Notes: generated from the letters alone by a model not told the origin. A stretch of 64,000 nucleotides of DNA from Balneolaceae bacterium (GCA_017640665.1 JAEPQE010000003.1:434001-498000), one strand, 5' to 3'. Shown: positions 36,194 through 46,842, counted from the first letter of the stretch. Made by a program: numbers and translations.

Positions 36194-36955
36194 CTAGTTC
36201 TTTAATGTTGGATTTACTTCTGTTTGCATTTCTTGTTCACTGTTATAAGCATCATCTTCTATAACTATACGCGAATTATTGTTTTCGGAAAGGTTTTTAG
36301 AAATAATATGGATGATTTTTTTGAGTTTTTTCTTTTGAGATGTAAAAAACAATTTTAGAAATACCAATCCTGCTCCAATTCCAAAAATTCCCCCAAAAGG
36401 AGCTAATAGAAGAGTTAAAGACTTAGCCAAACCTAAATCTTTAAGTGCAATCAAAGTGATACCAGAAGCAAATACACCAAAAATAATAGTCACCAAGATT
36501 TTAAACGCAGGCCAGTCTTCACTGTATTCAAAACGGGTATTCCCTTCTTTCGGGATTAAAGATAGATTCCTGAATCCCATTTCGTCAATAACATGACTCA
36601 ATTCGTACGCCTTCTTTGATTTTTTATCTGTACCAGTTCCCCCGATAGCTCCTTTCAATTCCAGTTTAATTTCTTCCCACACTTCATCATTTATTTCTCC
36701 AGGAATCATTTGCACATGATGAACCCGGGAACTTTCGGTAAACAAAGACCACCTCGACTTTTCTTGCTCCTCCTTAAAATTTAAAAGAGTTTCCTTTAAA
36801 GCATCTAAATCAATTCCTGATTCTGAAGCTATTTGAAATAATTCTTCTTTAGTGAGTCCAGGCTCATCACTTTTTTGGTTTTCTTTTTGACGCTTTATGG
36901 TCTCAGATAAAATCCGCGTTACCTCTTTATGTGAATATGTCTTTTTGTTACTCAA
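36194..36955 (-). CDS. Two-TM membrane protein, tandem paralogue B
   Basis: This 253-residue paralogue repeats the layout of its neighbour: YSHKEVTRILSETIKRQ and GLTKEELFQIASESGIDLDAL at the start, the soluble part with GEINDEVWEEIKLELKGAIGGTG, then two membrane segments and a charged tail. The start is a TTG at 36955, with no nearby ATG that keeps the conserved N-terminus. The gene is divergent from guaB, with a 144-base gap. No function is known. Confidence 0.7.
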   Translation of the reverse strand: MSNKKTYSHKEVTRILSETIKRQKENQKSDEPGLTKEELFQIASESGIDLDALKETLLNFKEEQEKSRWSLFTESSRVHHVQMIPGEINDEVWEEIKLELKGAIGGTGTDKKSKKAYELSHVIDEMGFRNLSLIPKEGNTRFEYSEDWPAFKILVTIIFGVFASGITLIALKDLGLAKSLTLLLAPFGGIFGIGAGLVFLKLFFTSQKKKLKKIIHIISKNLSENNNSRIVIEDDAYNSEQEMQTEVNPTLKN

Positions 36956-37063
36956 AAATCTTTTGTTAAGTAATTAGTTGTAAGTACAGGACGATAATTA
37001 CGAAAATTATCAGAATAGGTTAAATATTATTCAGATCGGTTCAAAATCCTCTTCAGAAGTTCG

Positions 37064-37071
37064 TATCTTTG
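37064..37071 (+). promoter_or_regulatory. -7 promoter element of guaB
   Basis: TATCTTTG is a full match to the TAnnTTTG -7 consensus of Bacteroidota sigma factors and lies 28 bases before the guaB ATG at 37100. The expected TTTG at -33 is not clear; TTCA near 37040 is the nearest match. Confidence 0.5.
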
Positions 37072-37099
37072 AAAAACCGCAAGCAAAATTTCCTGTTTC

Positions 37100-38587
37100 A
37101 TGTACAAAATGAACGACTCATCTCCTTTTGAACGCATTACCAGGCAAGGGCTTACTTACGACGATGTACTCCTTGTTCCGAATTATTCTCAGGTTCTTCC
37201 ACGCGATGTAGATTTAAGCGTTCAACTTACTCCTTCCCTAAAACTAAATGTTCCAATTTTAAGCGCTGCGATGGATACCGTTTCTGAATATCGGTTGGCC
37301 ATTGCTTTGGCGAGAGAAGGTGGTATAGCAATGCTTCATAAGAATATGAGCATTGAGGATCACGCAGAGCAGGTTCGGTTGGTTAAAAGGAGTGAGAGTG
37401 GGATGATTGTTGACCCAGTTACCTTAACAGCAGATGCAACTGTAAAAGATGCAAGAAATTTGATGAAGATTCATAAAATCGGTGGAATTCCGATTGTTAA
37501 TGGGAAAGGGCTACTAACAGGAATTGTAACAAACAGGGATTTGCGGTTTGAATCTGAGTTGAGCAGGAAACTTGGCGATATTATGACCAAAGAGAATCTG
37601 GTTACCGGAAAAGAAGGAACAAGCCTTAAAGAGGCTGAAGAGATTCTTCAGGATTACAAAGTAGAAAAACTTCCTATTGTTGATAAGGATAGCAAACTAA
37701 TTGGGCTGATTACCTTCAAGGATATTGAAAAGAAAATGAACTTCCCGAATGCCTGTAAAGATGAAATGGGTAGATTGAGAGTTGGAGCAGCAGTAGGAGT
37801 TACTCCTGATACCATCGATCGGGTAGATGCTTTGGTTGCAGCAGGAGTAGACATTATCACGGTAGACACAGCACATGGTCATTCTCAAGGAGTTTTGAAT
37901 ACGGTTTCTACTATAAAGAAAAAATATCCTGATTTAAATGTGATTGGCGGCAATATCGCAACCAGAGCAGCAGCAGAGGCTTTGGCTGATGCCGGAGCTG
38001 ATGTGGTTAAGGTTGGAGTTGGCCCGGGTTCTATTTGTACGACGCGCGTGGTTACAGGAGTTGGAGTGCCTCAGCTCAGTGCGGTTATGGAAGTTGCGGA
38101 GTTTTGTAAGAATAACGGAATTGGACTTGTTGCTGATGGCGGAATCAAACAAACCGGAGATATTCCTAAAGCCATTGCAGGAGGAGCTGATGTTGTAATG
38201 ATGGGCTCTATGTTTGCGGGTGTGGATGAAAGCCCGGGCGAAACGATTATTTATGAATCAAGAAAATATAAGTCGTACCGTGGAATGGGTAGTATTGGAG
38301 CGATGAAGAAAGGCTCTAAAGATCGTTATTTCCAGGATGTAGAAGATGATATCAGAAAGTTAGTTCCTGAAGGAATTGAAGGGCGGGTTCCTTTCAAAGG
38401 GTATTTGGGTGAAGTGGTTCATCAAATGACAGGTGGTCTAAGAGCTGCAATGGGGTATTGTGGTACTGCAAGCATAGAAGAGCTTAAGAGTAAAGCCGAA
38501 TTTGTACAAATTTCTGCGGCTGCTTACAAAGAAAGCCACCCACATTCAGTTCAAATTACCAAAGAAGCTCCAAACTACTCCGTCTGA
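37100..38587 (+). CDS. guaB: IMP dehydrogenase
   Basis: GuaB oxidises IMP to XMP with NAD+, the first step towards GMP. The 495-residue protein shows [17 protein letters not shown] at the start, two CBS domains (about 98-215; for example [20 protein letters not shown]), the catalytic loop [15 protein letters not shown] with Cys313, and the flap/finger [18 protein letters not shown]. An ATG three codons later is an equally good start. A perfect -7 element lies just upstream. Confidence 0.97.
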   Translation: MYKMNDSSPFERITRQGLTYDDVLLVPNYSQVLPRDVDLSVQLTPSLKLNVPILSAAMDTVSEYRLAIALAREGGIAMLHKNMSIEDHAEQVRLVKRSESGMIVDPVTLTADATVKDARNLMKIHKIGGIPIVNGKGLLTGIVTNRDLRFESELSRKLGDIMTKENLVTGKEGTSLKEAEEILQDYKVEKLPIVDKDSKLIGLITFKDIEKKMNFPNACKDEMGRLRVGAAVGVTPDTIDRVDALVAAGVDIITVDTAHGHSQGVLNTVSTIKKKYPDLNVIGGNIATRAAAEALADAGADVVKVGVGPGSICTTRVVTGVGVPQLSAVMEVAEFCKNNGIGLVADGGIKQTGDIPKAIAGGADVVMMGSMFAGVDESPGETIIYESRKYKSYRGMGSIGAMKKGSKDRYFQDVEDDIRKLVPEGIEGRVPFKGYLGEVVHQMTGGLRAAMGYCGTASIEELKSKAEFVQISAAAYKESHPHSVQITKEAPNYSV

Positions 38588-38601
38588 TCGAAGCTTCAAA
38601 A

Positions 38602-39867
38602 ATGAAAAATGTACTCGTAATCGTGTATTACTTTCCTCCAATGGGAGGGAGTGGAGTACAGCGTCCTCTCAAATTCGTAAAGTATTTACGAAAGTTTGGA
38701 TGGAATCCAATCGTTCTTTGCCCTGAACCGGGAGCTTATAATGTATTTGATGCCTCTCTACAAAAAGAACTAAATGAAATGGAAATAGAAGTGCATCGGG
38801 TTAGGGGAAATACCCCTCTTCATGCCGCAGGTGAACGGAAGGTAGTTTTACCAGAATGGCTTGAAAATCTACTCAGAAAAATATCGACGGTCTTTTGGCT
38901 TCCTGATAATAAAAAGGGATGGATAAAACAAGGTCTTACGAAGGCTGAGGAACTCATCAAAAACAAAAAAATTGATATTATTTTTGCTTCTGCTCCTCCG
39001 TATTCAAACCTGATCCTAGCTAAAGAAATAAAAAAGAAGTTCAATATTCCTGTGGTGATGGATCTGAGGGATGATTGGCTGGAAAGCCACCTGATCAAAT
39101 ACCCATCTGCCTGGCATTATTCAAAAATGAAAGCAATTGAAAAAGAGACTTTATCACTTGCTGATCAATTGGTTACGATAAATAGTTATATCTCTGGTTC
39201 AATTGATAAGAGGAATGTAAATTCTAATAAAACGATTGTAATTACTCAAGGCTTTGATCCCGCAGATTTCGATTCAGAGAAAGAAAAAAATCTTCAATCT
39301 GGCAAGCTTTCGTTTCTTTATAGTGGTACGTTTTATCCCGAAAGTGGTCCGAATATTTTTCTAAAAGCTATGGCTTCTTTTCTTGAAGAAAACCCGAAAT
39401 ATAAAGATGTGATCGAGTTGCAATTCCAAGGGGTATTAAGCGAGAAAGACAGGTCTTTTTTTAATAAACATAAACTGGAAAGAAATGTTAAGGATTTCGG
39501 ATTTCTGCCTCATTCAGAAGCCGTTCAGAATTTGAAAAATACTGATATCCTTTGGTTGAATAATACTCACACCAAAAATTCAGCAATGCTATCTTTAGGA
39601 AAGACTTATGAGTATATGGCTAGTGGGAAACCAATTTTAGCAATGATTCCTGACGGAGATATCAAAAATACACTTACTCATTATAAAGCGGCATTTATAT
39701 CGAATCCCGAAGATATAGAAGCATTAGTCGATAACATCAGTAAAATTGTTTCTTTATGGGAGGAACAAAAACTCCCCAAGCCTGATAAAGAATTTATCTC
39801 CAAATTTGACCGCAAAACTTTAACTCAAGAATTAGCGTCAATATTTAATGTAATTTCCAACGAATAG
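38602..39867 (+). CDS. GT4-type glycosyltransferase
   Basis: The 421-residue protein has the GT-B fold pattern of family 4: YYFPPMGGSGVQRPLKFVKYL at the N-terminus (glycine loop for acceptor/donor), a linker, and the C-terminal nucleotide-sugar site LGKTYEYMASGKPILAMIPDGD with the EYMASGKP motif. It probably adds a sugar to a lipid-linked or surface glycan. The substrate is unknown. It lies 14 bases after guaB and 21 bases before the M23 peptidase gene, in the same direction. Confidence 0.87.
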   Translation: MKNVLVIVYYFPPMGGSGVQRPLKFVKYLRKFGWNPIVLCPEPGAYNVFDASLQKELNEMEIEVHRVRGNTPLHAAGERKVVLPEWLENLLRKISTVFWLPDNKKGWIKQGLTKAEELIKNKKIDIIFASAPPYSNLILAKEIKKKFNIPVVMDLRDDWLESHLIKYPSAWHYSKMKAIEKETLSLADQLVTINSYISGSIDKRNVNSNKTIVITQGFDPADFDSEKEKNLQSGKLSFLYSGTFYPESGPNIFLKAMASFLEENPKYKDVIELQFQGVLSEKDRSFFNKHKLERNVKDFGFLPHSEAVQNLKNTDILWLNNTHTKNSAMLSLGKTYEYMASGKPILAMIPDGDIKNTLTHYKAAFISNPEDIEALVDNISKIVSLWEEQKLPKPDKEFISKFDRKTLTQELASIFNVISNE

Positions 39868-39888
39868 ATGCATCTTTAGAATAGCACC

Positions 39889-40746
39889 ATGTTAGACTTT
39901 CTAAAAAAGCTTTACGAACAACGCCTGAAAGAGATCACGGTAATCTTACTGGATGATTCGCGTCCCGGTGAGGATAACTCATACCAGTTCAGGCCCACAA
40001 AATTCTTTGCTTTTTTAACGCTTGTATGTGTGATGCTTTCGATGTTTGTCGCTCTCATTTTCATGCTCACCCCTTTAGGAGCTTTGTTATATAGTAAAGA
40101 AGATGCTGAAATGCGCGCTCAGGTTGAAAACATTACCCAAAGAGTAATTGCGCTTCAGGACTCTCTAATTGTAAGGGATTATCAATTATCTGAAATGAAG
40201 GATGTAATAAGGTTGAGTGTTGATACCACTCTGGCAATGGATGATCGGTTTTCCTCTATGTTTGATAACGATCAGCAACTGGAAGATTTATTTGCAAACC
40301 GATTTGATGATAATCTGATAAGCGAACGGGTAAGTACATCCGGTATTATTTTCTCAAATATATTTAAAGCTGCTCCGGATTTCCCTACCAGCTTTCCTGT
40401 AAATGGTTCTTTGACCAGAGGTTACGAGCCGGAAAATGCTCACTATGGAATTGATGTAGCTACCAAAGAAGAAGAGCTGATTACATCCATTGCAGATGGT
40501 ACAATTGTTAGCGCTAGTTGGACGATAAGTGATGGATATGTGATTTCTGTACAACATGCCGGAGGTTTATTAAGCGTATACAAGCATTGTTCTTCACTTA
40601 CAAAAAAGAGTGGCGATGTAATTTTAAAAGGTGATATTATAGGGGCAACCGGAGACGTAGGGGTTTCCAGTTCCGGCCCGCACCTTCATTTAGAAATTTG
40701 GAAAGACGGGTTGCCTCAGGACCCTGCAATTTATTTAATTCAATAG
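39889..40746 (+). CDS. M23-family metallopeptidase (LytM-like, membrane-anchored)
   Basis: This 285-residue protein has a cytoplasmic N-terminus, one membrane helix (about 45-68), a coiled-coil stretch, and a C-terminal LytM domain with NAHYGIDVA and HLHLEIW, which carry the zinc ligands (HxxxD and HxH). Such enzymes cut peptidoglycan cross-bridges or regulate those that do. The bactofilin gene follows after 5 bases. Bactofilin and M23 partners that shape cells are known from other bacteria, so a cell-shape role is likely. Confidence 0.9.
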   Translation: MLDFLKKLYEQRLKEITVILLDDSRPGEDNSYQFRPTKFFAFLTLVCVMLSMFVALIFMLTPLGALLYSKEDAEMRAQVENITQRVIALQDSLIVRDYQLSEMKDVIRLSVDTTLAMDDRFSSMFDNDQQLEDLFANRFDDNLISERVSTSGIIFSNIFKAAPDFPTSFPVNGSLTRGYEPENAHYGIDVATKEEELITSIADGTIVSASWTISDGYVISVQHAGGLLSVYKHCSSLTKKSGDVILKGDIIGATGDVGVSSSGPHLHLEIWKDGLPQDPAIYLIQ

Positions 40747-40751
40747 TCTCT

Positions 40752-41198
40752 ATGTTTAACTCAAACAAACCAGGAATAAAAGTGAGTAATCAACAAAACA
40801 CTTCTCCATCTGTGAATATTATTAGTGAGGGAACCAAGCTAAAAGGTAACCTCCATGCTAAAGCTGATATTCGAATTGGCGGAACAGTTGATGGAGAAGC
40901 CATATCGAAAGGGAAACTCATAATCACTGATAAAGGTCGGGTAGTTGGAAATGTGACTTCTTCAGATGCAGATGTCGCAGGTCGTGTAGAAGGCGAAGTT
41001 CGGGTTTCAAACCGGCTTGTTCTTCGAAAAGATGCCATTATTGATGGGAATATCTACACGAAAACATTGATAGTAGAAGAAGGAGCTCAAATAAACGGCG
41101 CTTGCCGTATGGGAGAGGAATCGAAAACATTATCTCAAGCCAGCGATGCAGATTTTGAAAAGGGAACCCACCTGAAAGCAAAAGCCTCAGGTAGTTGA
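40752..41198 (+). CDS. Bactofilin (polymer-forming cytoskeletal protein)
   Basis: From the ATG at 40752 this is a 148-residue protein with one bactofilin domain: VNIISEGTKLKGNLHAKADIRIGG, then repeats of the right-handed beta-helix such as GTVDGEAISKGKLII, GRVVGNVTSSDADVAGRVEGEV and DAIIDGNIYTKTLIVEEGAQING. These self-assemble into filaments at the inner membrane. Its stop overlaps the TTG of the next gene (TTGA), linking it to the ATP synthase genes by translation. Confidence 0.93.
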   Translation: MFNSNKPGIKVSNQQNTSPSVNIISEGTKLKGNLHAKADIRIGGTVDGEAISKGKLIITDKGRVVGNVTSSDADVAGRVEGEVRVSNRLVLRKDAIIDGNIYTKTLIVEEGAQINGACRMGEESKTLSQASDADFEKGTHLKAKASGS

Positions 41199-41413
41199 GC
41201 GATAACTATCTTCCCAAAAGATATCGTGAATACCTGGGACTTGGTGCAGAAATTGCCGCAACTCTAGCAATCCCGATAGCCTTGGGCTACATCGTGGACT
41301 TATACTTAGAGAGCAGCCCATGGGGATTGTTAAGCGGGGCTGTAGTTGGGATTGCATTCTTTTTCTTCTCAATTTTCAGAATTGCGAAAAAGCTTGATAA
41401 TAACAAGGAATAG
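41195..41413 (+). CDS. atpZ: AtpZ-like small membrane protein
   Basis: The 72-residue protein has two membrane helices (LGLGAEIAATLAIPIALGYIV and LLSGAVVGIAFFFFSIFRIA), the usual AtpZ/AtpI pattern found ahead of atp operons. AtpZ and AtpI are thought to help assemble the c-ring or form a metal channel. The start is a TTG overlapping the bactofilin TGA; there is no ATG. Confidence 0.85.
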   Translation: MSDNYLPKRYREYLGLGAEIAATLAIPIALGYIVDLYLESSPWGLLSGAVVGIAFFFFSIFRIAKKLDNNKE

Positions 41414-41418
41414 CTGGC

Positions 41419-41790
41419 GTGCTAAAAAAACTCTTCAAGCTGGATTTATTTTTATTGCCTGTTCTGGCGGCTCTTTTTTTTGCACTTCCTTTTTTCCAGT
41501 GGATAGGGCTGGGCTCAGGAGTACTGTTGAGTGCAGTATCAATCCATGTAAGTGCCTGGGTTCTGGAGGCTTTCTGGGAGAGGGAATGGAATGTTTTTAA
41601 TAAGGTTTTCTTTTTTTCACTCATCGGCCGTTTTTTTATTGTAGTTACAGTGCTCGGTATTTTGCTTGCAACAACAAAAATTGATGAAATCTACTTTACA
41701 GTTAGTTTCATAATTTCCTATCTTTGTTATTCTATAACGGAAATGATTTTTTTCACCAAAATCTTAGAAAAGAAAAGCAGCACAAAATAA
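41419..41790 (+). CDS. AtpI-like membrane protein of the ATP synthase operon
   Basis: The 123-residue protein starts with GTG (GTGCTAAAAAAACTC) and has four membrane helices. It has no catalytic motif. The position between AtpZ and the a subunit, and the four-helix layout, match the AtpI-like or 'ATP synthase subunit I' proteins. The stop TAA overlaps the ATG of atpB (TAATGA). The family is assigned mainly from context; its sequence is poorly conserved. Confidence 0.6.
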   Translation: MLKKLFKLDLFLLPVLAALFFALPFFQWIGLGSGVLLSAVSIHVSAWVLEAFWEREWNVFNKVFFFSLIGRFFIVVTVLGILLATTKIDEIYFTVSFIISYLCYSITEMIFFTKILEKKSSTK

Positions 41791-42845
41791 TGATCCAGAC
41801 CCTGCGTCGCGTATTTCTTACGATTCTTTTTTTATCAGCCAGTACACCAAATATTTTCGCATCAGACGCAGCAAGCGGTGAAGAAGAGCCTATTCTTGAT
41901 GTAATGGGTACAGTAGTTGATCACGACTACTTAAAAACTCCTTTCGGCAAGCTATACCTGCCTCGTCTAATTCTTTGGGGTGATGCAGATGGTAACACCA
42001 ATTTTGATGCTGCTCTGAATACTCACGCTTTTGCAGAAAAAACTTCTTTTGAAGAAGTAGATTATGCGTTAGTCGCTCCGGAAGGTGCACATATTATCAT
42101 TGATTTTTCTATCACATCGCATTTGATTTATTTTTGGATGGGGATGATTCTCGCAGTCTGGATTACTGTTTCTATGGCCAGAAGATATAAGAAAGGGGTT
42201 GGAAGAGATATTGAACCCCAAGGAGCTTTTCAAAATATATTCGAAGTATTGTTCGTGTTCATCAGAGATGATGTAGCCCGCTCTAACATTGATGATCATA
42301 AGGCAGATAAGTATGTGCCATATTTCTTTACTGTTTTCATGGGCATCGCTTTTATGAATTTATTTGGGCTTTTACCATGGGCAGCCACTGCAACTGCTGA
42401 TTTAACAGTAACTGCTACACTTGCTATAATTACTTTTATTATTACCCAGTTTAGTGGTACTAAAGATTATTGGGGACATATATTTTGGTTCCCCGGGGTG
42501 CCTACATGGGTGCGAGCAATTTTAACTCCGGTAGAAATTTTGGGAATCTTCACAAAGCCTTTTGCATTAGCTATTCGTTTGTTCGCTAATATGCTATCAG
42601 GAAAAATTATGATCATCGCAATTCTTGGGTTGATCTTCATTTTTGCTGATACTTTTGGCCCTGCGGCCGGGTATGGAGTAAGCGTAGTTTCAGTAGTGTT
42701 AACCGTAGTTCTTTATGCCTTGAAAGTGTTTGTAGCACTATTACAGGCATACATCTTCACTTTGTTATCTGCAGTATTTATTGGGATGGCAGCAGAAGAT
42801 CATCATCATGATGAAGAAGGTTATCATGCAGAACACGCTGTTTAG
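41790..42845 (+). CDS. atpB: ATP synthase F0 subunit a
   Basis: This is the proton-channel stator subunit. From the ATG at 41790 (overlapping the upstream stop) it has 351 residues. A signal peptide (IFASDAASGEEE) and a long extracytoplasmic N-terminal region of about 100 residues precede the membrane part, as in other Bacteroidota. The essential arginine is in PFALAIRLFANMLSGK. The C-terminus is unusual, MAAEDHHHDEEGYHAEHAV, rich in His and acidic residues. AtpE follows after 44 bases. Confidence 0.95.
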   Translation: MIQTLRRVFLTILFLSASTPNIFASDAASGEEEPILDVMGTVVDHDYLKTPFGKLYLPRLILWGDADGNTNFDAALNTHAFAEKTSFEEVDYALVAPEGAHIIIDFSITSHLIYFWMGMILAVWITVSMARRYKKGVGRDIEPQGAFQNIFEVLFVFIRDDVARSNIDDHKADKYVPYFFTVFMGIAFMNLFGLLPWAATATADLTVTATLAIITFIITQFSGTKDYWGHIFWFPGVPTWVRAILTPVEILGIFTKPFALAIRLFANMLSGKIMIIAILGLIFIFADTFGPAAGYGVSVVSVVLTVVLYALKVFVALLQAYIFTLLSAVFIGMAAEDHHHDEEGYHAEHAV

Positions 42846-42883
42846 AATTTTTCACATAAATAACCCTAACAACTAAAATATAG

Positions 42884-43111
<228 letters not shown>

Positions 43112-43125
43112 TTAAGGATTAATCA

Positions 43126-43641
43126 ATGACTTTCCTTTTAGCAGGCGGAGGCGGTATTCTATCATTTAACACAGGTTTTGCAATCTGGATTTTGATATCC
43201 ATGATTGTGTTCCTGTGGGTAATGATGAAGTATGCTGTACCTCCAATCATGAAATCGCTCAACGAGCGGGAAGCCAAAATCAAAGATTCTTTGGAATCAG
43301 CAGAGCAGGCTTTGGCCAAAGCTGAGCAGGTTTCAAAAGATAATGAAAAGGCGCTTCGTGAAGCAGAGGCAAACGCACAGCAAATCCGCAAAAAGGCGAA
43401 GGAAGAAGCAGATTTACTCCGGGAAGACCTTGTTGCGAAAGCTAAAGAGGATGCCTCTCAGATCGTTGAACAAGCAAGAGCATCAATAGAACAAGAAAAG
43501 AAGCAGGCGCTTACAGAGTTGCGTGAAGAAGTAGCTCACTTAGCAATCAAAGCTGCTTCAACTATTCTTGATTCAGAGCTTGATACAAAAAAGAACAGCA
43601 AGTTAGTCGATAATTTCATCGACGATTTGTCAAAAAATTAA
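43126..43641 (+). CDS. atpF: ATP synthase F0 subunit b
   Basis: The 171-residue protein has one N-terminal membrane helix (GFAIWILISMIVFLWVMMKY) and a long charged helix rich in Ala, Lys, Glu and Gln (DSLESAEQALAKAEQVSKDN) that forms the peripheral stalk. It connects a and c subunits to the delta subunit and the alpha ring. The gene lies 14 bases after atpE and 11 bases before atpH. Confidence 0.94.
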   Translation: MTFLLAGGGGILSFNTGFAIWILISMIVFLWVMMKYAVPPIMKSLNEREAKIKDSLESAEQALAKAEQVSKDNEKALREAEANAQQIRKKAKEEADLLREDLVAKAKEDASQIVEQARASIEQEKKQALTELREEVAHLAIKAASTILDSELDTKKNSKLVDNFIDDLSKN

Positions 43642-43652
43642 TTTATTAACCT

Positions 43653-44207
43653 ATGTTGGTATCTAAAGCAGCACGGCGTTACGCTTCAGCATTGCTGGAA
43701 ACGGCAAAAGACCAGAAGTCTGTTGAAGACACGCTTAAAGATATCCTTTTCATCAAAAATACGATTGATAACTCCAAGGATTTACTTCTCTTTTTGAAGA
43801 GTCCTGTTATCAAACCGGATGATAAGGAAGCTGTACTGAAATCCATCTTTGAGAAACATATTGGCAAACTCAGTAATGACTTTGTGAAGCTGGTTTCAAT
43901 CAAAGAAAGAACTGATTTACTTCCGGAAATTGTTCTTGCTTTTGTAAAGCAATACAATGAATACGCTGGAATTATTGAAGTGGAAGTGAGGACAGCCAAA
44001 GCTTTAGAAGATGCACAGGTTAAAGAGCTACAAAAAGTGCTTGAGAAAACTACTTCAAAGAAAGTAGAAATGAATTTAAAACAAGAAGCCCAATTGAAAG
44101 GCGGATTGTTAGTAAAAATTCAGGATACGGTAATTGATGGAACCGTTAAGCACAAATTGGAACAGCTAGAACAAACATTCCTCGACAACGCCGTGGAATT
44201 GAATTAG
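43653..44207 (+). CDS. atpH: ATP synthase F1 subunit delta
   Basis: The 184-residue protein shows the delta/OSCP pattern: [19 protein letters not shown] at the start, [20 protein letters not shown] in the helical N-domain, and ARTAK-like plus [22 protein letters not shown] at the C-terminus. It joins the b stalk to the top of the alpha3beta3 ring. Confidence 0.93.
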   Translation: MLVSKAARRYASALLETAKDQKSVEDTLKDILFIKNTIDNSKDLLLFLKSPVIKPDDKEAVLKSIFEKHIGKLSNDFVKLVSIKERTDLLPEIVLAFVKQYNEYAGIIEVEVRTAKALEDAQVKELQKVLEKTTSKKVEMNLKQEAQLKGGLLVKIQDTVIDGTVKHKLEQLEQTFLDNAVELN

Positions 44208-44232
44208 AACAGATTCAGAAACAATTATTACA

Positions 44233-45849
44233 ATGAGCCAAGTCAGACCCGACGAAGTTTCAGCCATATTAAGAAAACAATTATCCGGCTTTGATAATGA
44301 AGCTGATGTATATGATGTTGGTACCGTACTTGAAGTAGGTGACGGTATTGCACGTGTATATGGCCTTTCACAAGTAGAAGCAGGTGAGCTGGTTACACTA
44401 CCCGATTCAAAAGACGAGAATGGTAATGCAGCAACCGGAATGGTACTTAACCTTGAAGAAGATAACGTAGGTATCGTTCTCTTCGGATCATCAAGTGCGG
44501 TAGAAGAAGGCGATGTGGTTAAAAGAACCAAGAGTATCGCCTCCATCAATGTTGGAGATGGAGTATTAGGTCGTGTAATCGATCCACTTGGTAATCCAAT
44601 TGATGGTAATGGGCCTATCACTGGTGAAACCTTTACCCTTCCGCTTGAAAGAAAAGCTCCAGGTGTAATTTATCGTGAGCCGGTAGCCGAGCCACTTCAA
44701 ACAGGTATTAAAGCAATTGATGCATTGATTCCAATCGGACGTGGACAACGTGAATTGATTATTGGTGACCGTCAAACTGGTAAAACATCTGTTGCTGTTG
44801 ATACGATTTTGAACCAGAAAGCAACTCAAAATTCTGAGAAACCTGTATTCTGTATCTATGTCGCTGTTGGGCAGAAAGCTTCTACGGTTGCAGGAATTAA
44901 GAAAGTACTAGAAGAAAACGGCGCGATGGAGTACTCTGTGATTATCAGTGCCCCTGCAAGTGCTGCTGCTCCGTTACAATATATTGCTCCTTTTGCAGGC
45001 GCTACTGTTGGTGAGTTTTTCCGTGATACAGGTCGCCACGCATTGGTTATTTATGATGATTTATCGAAACAAGCGGTAGCTTATCGTGAGCTTTCACTTT
45101 TACTGAAAAGACCTCCGGGACGTGAAGCGTATCCTGGGGACGTATTCTACTTACATAGCCGTCTTCTTGAAAGAGCTGCGAAGATTATCAATGATGATAA
45201 AGTAGCTCAGGCTATGAATAACATTCCTGATACTCTTAAATCAAAAGTTAAAGGTGGGGGTTCGTTAACAGCTCTACCTGTGATTGAAACTCAGGCTGGC
45301 GACGTATCTGCATATATTCCAACCAACGTAATTTCGATTACAGACGGTCAGATTTTCCTTGATACCGACTTATTCAACTCAGGTATTCGTCCTGCTATTG
45401 ATGTTGGTATCTCAGTATCTCGTGTGGGTGGATCTGCTCAGGTGAAATCAATGAAGAAATTATCCGGTACTTTAAAGCTTGATTTAGCTCAGTACCGTGA
45501 ATTGGAAGCTTTCGCTAAATTCGGTTCCGATCTTGATCCTGCAACACAGGCTCAGTTGAGAAGAGGTGAGCGTACTGCTGAATTGTTGAAACAGGATGTG
45601 TATCAACCGTTACCCGTTGAAAGAGAAATCGTACTTCTGAAAGTTAACGCTGAAGGATTGCTTGATAAACTCCCGGTTGACCAGATTGATGAGTTCCAGA
45701 CTCAATTCCTTGAGACCGTATTGACTAAGTATAGCAAGGAAATGGAAGCACTTGCATCAAGTGGTGTATTGAGTGATGAGTTTGGTGCAGAAATTGTTTC
45801 AACTGCAAAATCAGTAATTGATCAAATTTTAGCAGCTCAAGAAGCTTAA
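44233..45849 (+). CDS. atpA: ATP synthase F1 subunit alpha
   Basis: The 538-residue protein, slightly longer than most alphas (about 505-525), shows the beta-barrel start, the P-loop GDRQTGKT (residues 178-185), and the signature [17 protein letters not shown]. It forms the noncatalytic part of the alpha3beta3 head. Gamma follows after 3 bases. The catalytic beta subunit is not in this operon. Confidence 0.97.
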   Translation: MSQVRPDEVSAILRKQLSGFDNEADVYDVGTVLEVGDGIARVYGLSQVEAGELVTLPDSKDENGNAATGMVLNLEEDNVGIVLFGSSSAVEEGDVVKRTKSIASINVGDGVLGRVIDPLGNPIDGNGPITGETFTLPLERKAPGVIYREPVAEPLQTGIKAIDALIPIGRGQRELIIGDRQTGKTSVAVDTILNQKATQNSEKPVFCIYVAVGQKASTVAGIKKVLEENGAMEYSVIISAPASAAAPLQYIAPFAGATVGEFFRDTGRHALVIYDDLSKQAVAYRELSLLLKRPPGREAYPGDVFYLHSRLLERAAKIINDDKVAQAMNNIPDTLKSKVKGGGSLTALPVIETQAGDVSAYIPTNVISITDGQIFLDTDLFNSGIRPAIDVGISVSRVGGSAQVKSMKKLSGTLKLDLAQYRELEAFAKFGSDLDPATQAQLRRGERTAELLKQDVYQPLPVEREIVLLKVNAEGLLDKLPVDQIDEFQTQFLETVLTKYSKEMEALASSGVLSDEFGAEIVSTAKSVIDQILAAQEA

Positions 45850-45852
45850 CAC

Positions 45853-46746
45853 ATGCCAAATTTACGCGACATACGAAACAGGATCAGTACTGTTAATAAT
45901 ACTCAGCAGATTACCAAGGCTATGAAAATGGTTGCGGCTGCGAAACTTAGAAAGGCCCAGGAGCGAATGGTTCAAACTCGCCCTTATGCTTCTAAGATTC
46001 AGGATGTAGTAGGTCGTTTAGTAGGTAGTAGCTCAGTATCAAATCCAATCATGAGAAATGCAGATGAAGTTAAGTCTGTGTTAATGATTGTAATTGGTTC
46101 AGACAGAGGGCTTTGTGGAGGATTCAATAACAATCTCTTCAAAGAGGTAGAGAAGTCTGTTGAAGCTAATCTTTCTGATCACAGGGAAAACGGAACATTA
46201 TCTTTAGTTACGGTTGGAAAGAAGGCAGGTGCTTATTTCAAGAAGCGTAATTATAATGTGATAGAATCACATCCGGGTTTCTTTGATAAACTGGAATATG
46301 AATCCACTTCTGAGCTCATGAACAAAGCAAGTCAGCAGTTTGTTGATGGAGATTTCGATGAAGTATACATCGCATTCAATGAATTCAAATCTGTGATTGC
46401 TCAGAACAGAAAGGTAGATAAAGTACTTCCGATTGATCCTTCTGAAATTTCCGCATCATCTGATGATGCTTCTAAAGAGGCAATTGATTATATTTTCGAG
46501 CCTGATTCTGAGGTGATTCTTGAGAAATTACTTCCACTTCATTTAAACATTCAGTTGTGGAAAGCAGTACTTGAATCGAATGCATCAGAACAGGGTGCAA
46601 GAATGTCGGCTATGGATAGTGCGACCGAAAACGCGAAGGATCTGGAACGAGAGTTAAAGCTCAAGTATAATCAGGCCCGACAAAGTGCAATTACGACTGA
46701 AATTTCTGAAATTGTATCCGGTGCTCAGGCGCTTGGTGGAAACTAA
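45853..46746 (+). CDS. atpG: ATP synthase F1 subunit gamma
   Basis: The 297-residue central shaft shows its two conserved ends: [20 protein letters not shown] with [19 protein letters not shown], and the C-terminal [20 protein letters not shown] with [19 protein letters not shown]. It rotates inside the head. It is the last gene of the operon, 5 bases before the tRNA-Ser gene; atpD and atpC (beta, epsilon) are absent, as in other Bacteroidota in which they form a separate unit. Confidence 0.96.
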   Translation: MPNLRDIRNRISTVNNTQQITKAMKMVAAAKLRKAQERMVQTRPYASKIQDVVGRLVGSSSVSNPIMRNADEVKSVLMIVIGSDRGLCGGFNNNLFKEVEKSVEANLSDHRENGTLSLVTVGKKAGAYFKKRNYNVIESHPGFFDKLEYESTSELMNKASQQFVDGDFDEVYIAFNEFKSVIAQNRKVDKVLPIDPSEISASSDDASKEAIDYIFEPDSEVILEKLLPLHLNIQLWKAVLESNASEQGARMSAMDSATENAKDLERELKLKYNQARQSAITTEISEIVSGAQALGGN

Positions 46747-46751
46747 TTTTA

Positions 46752-46836
46752 GGAGAGTTGGCAGAGTGGTCGAATGCGGCGGTCTTGAAAACCGTTGAGG
46801 CGCAAGTCTCCGGGGGTTCGAATCCCTCACTCTCCG
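46752..46836 (+). tRNA. tRNA-Ser (anticodon UGA)
   Basis: The 85-base gene starts GGAGAGT and ends ACTCTCC plus discriminator G, forming a perfect 7-bp acceptor stem. CGGT CTTGAAA ACCG gives the anticodon loop with TGA at 46786-46788. A long variable arm (about 46795-46812) is present as in class II tRNAs, and GGTTCGAATCC forms the T-arm. The CCA end is not fully encoded (next bases are CA). It lies 5 bases after atpG and may be cut from the atp transcript. Confidence 0.97.
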
Positions 46837-46842
46837 CAATTA

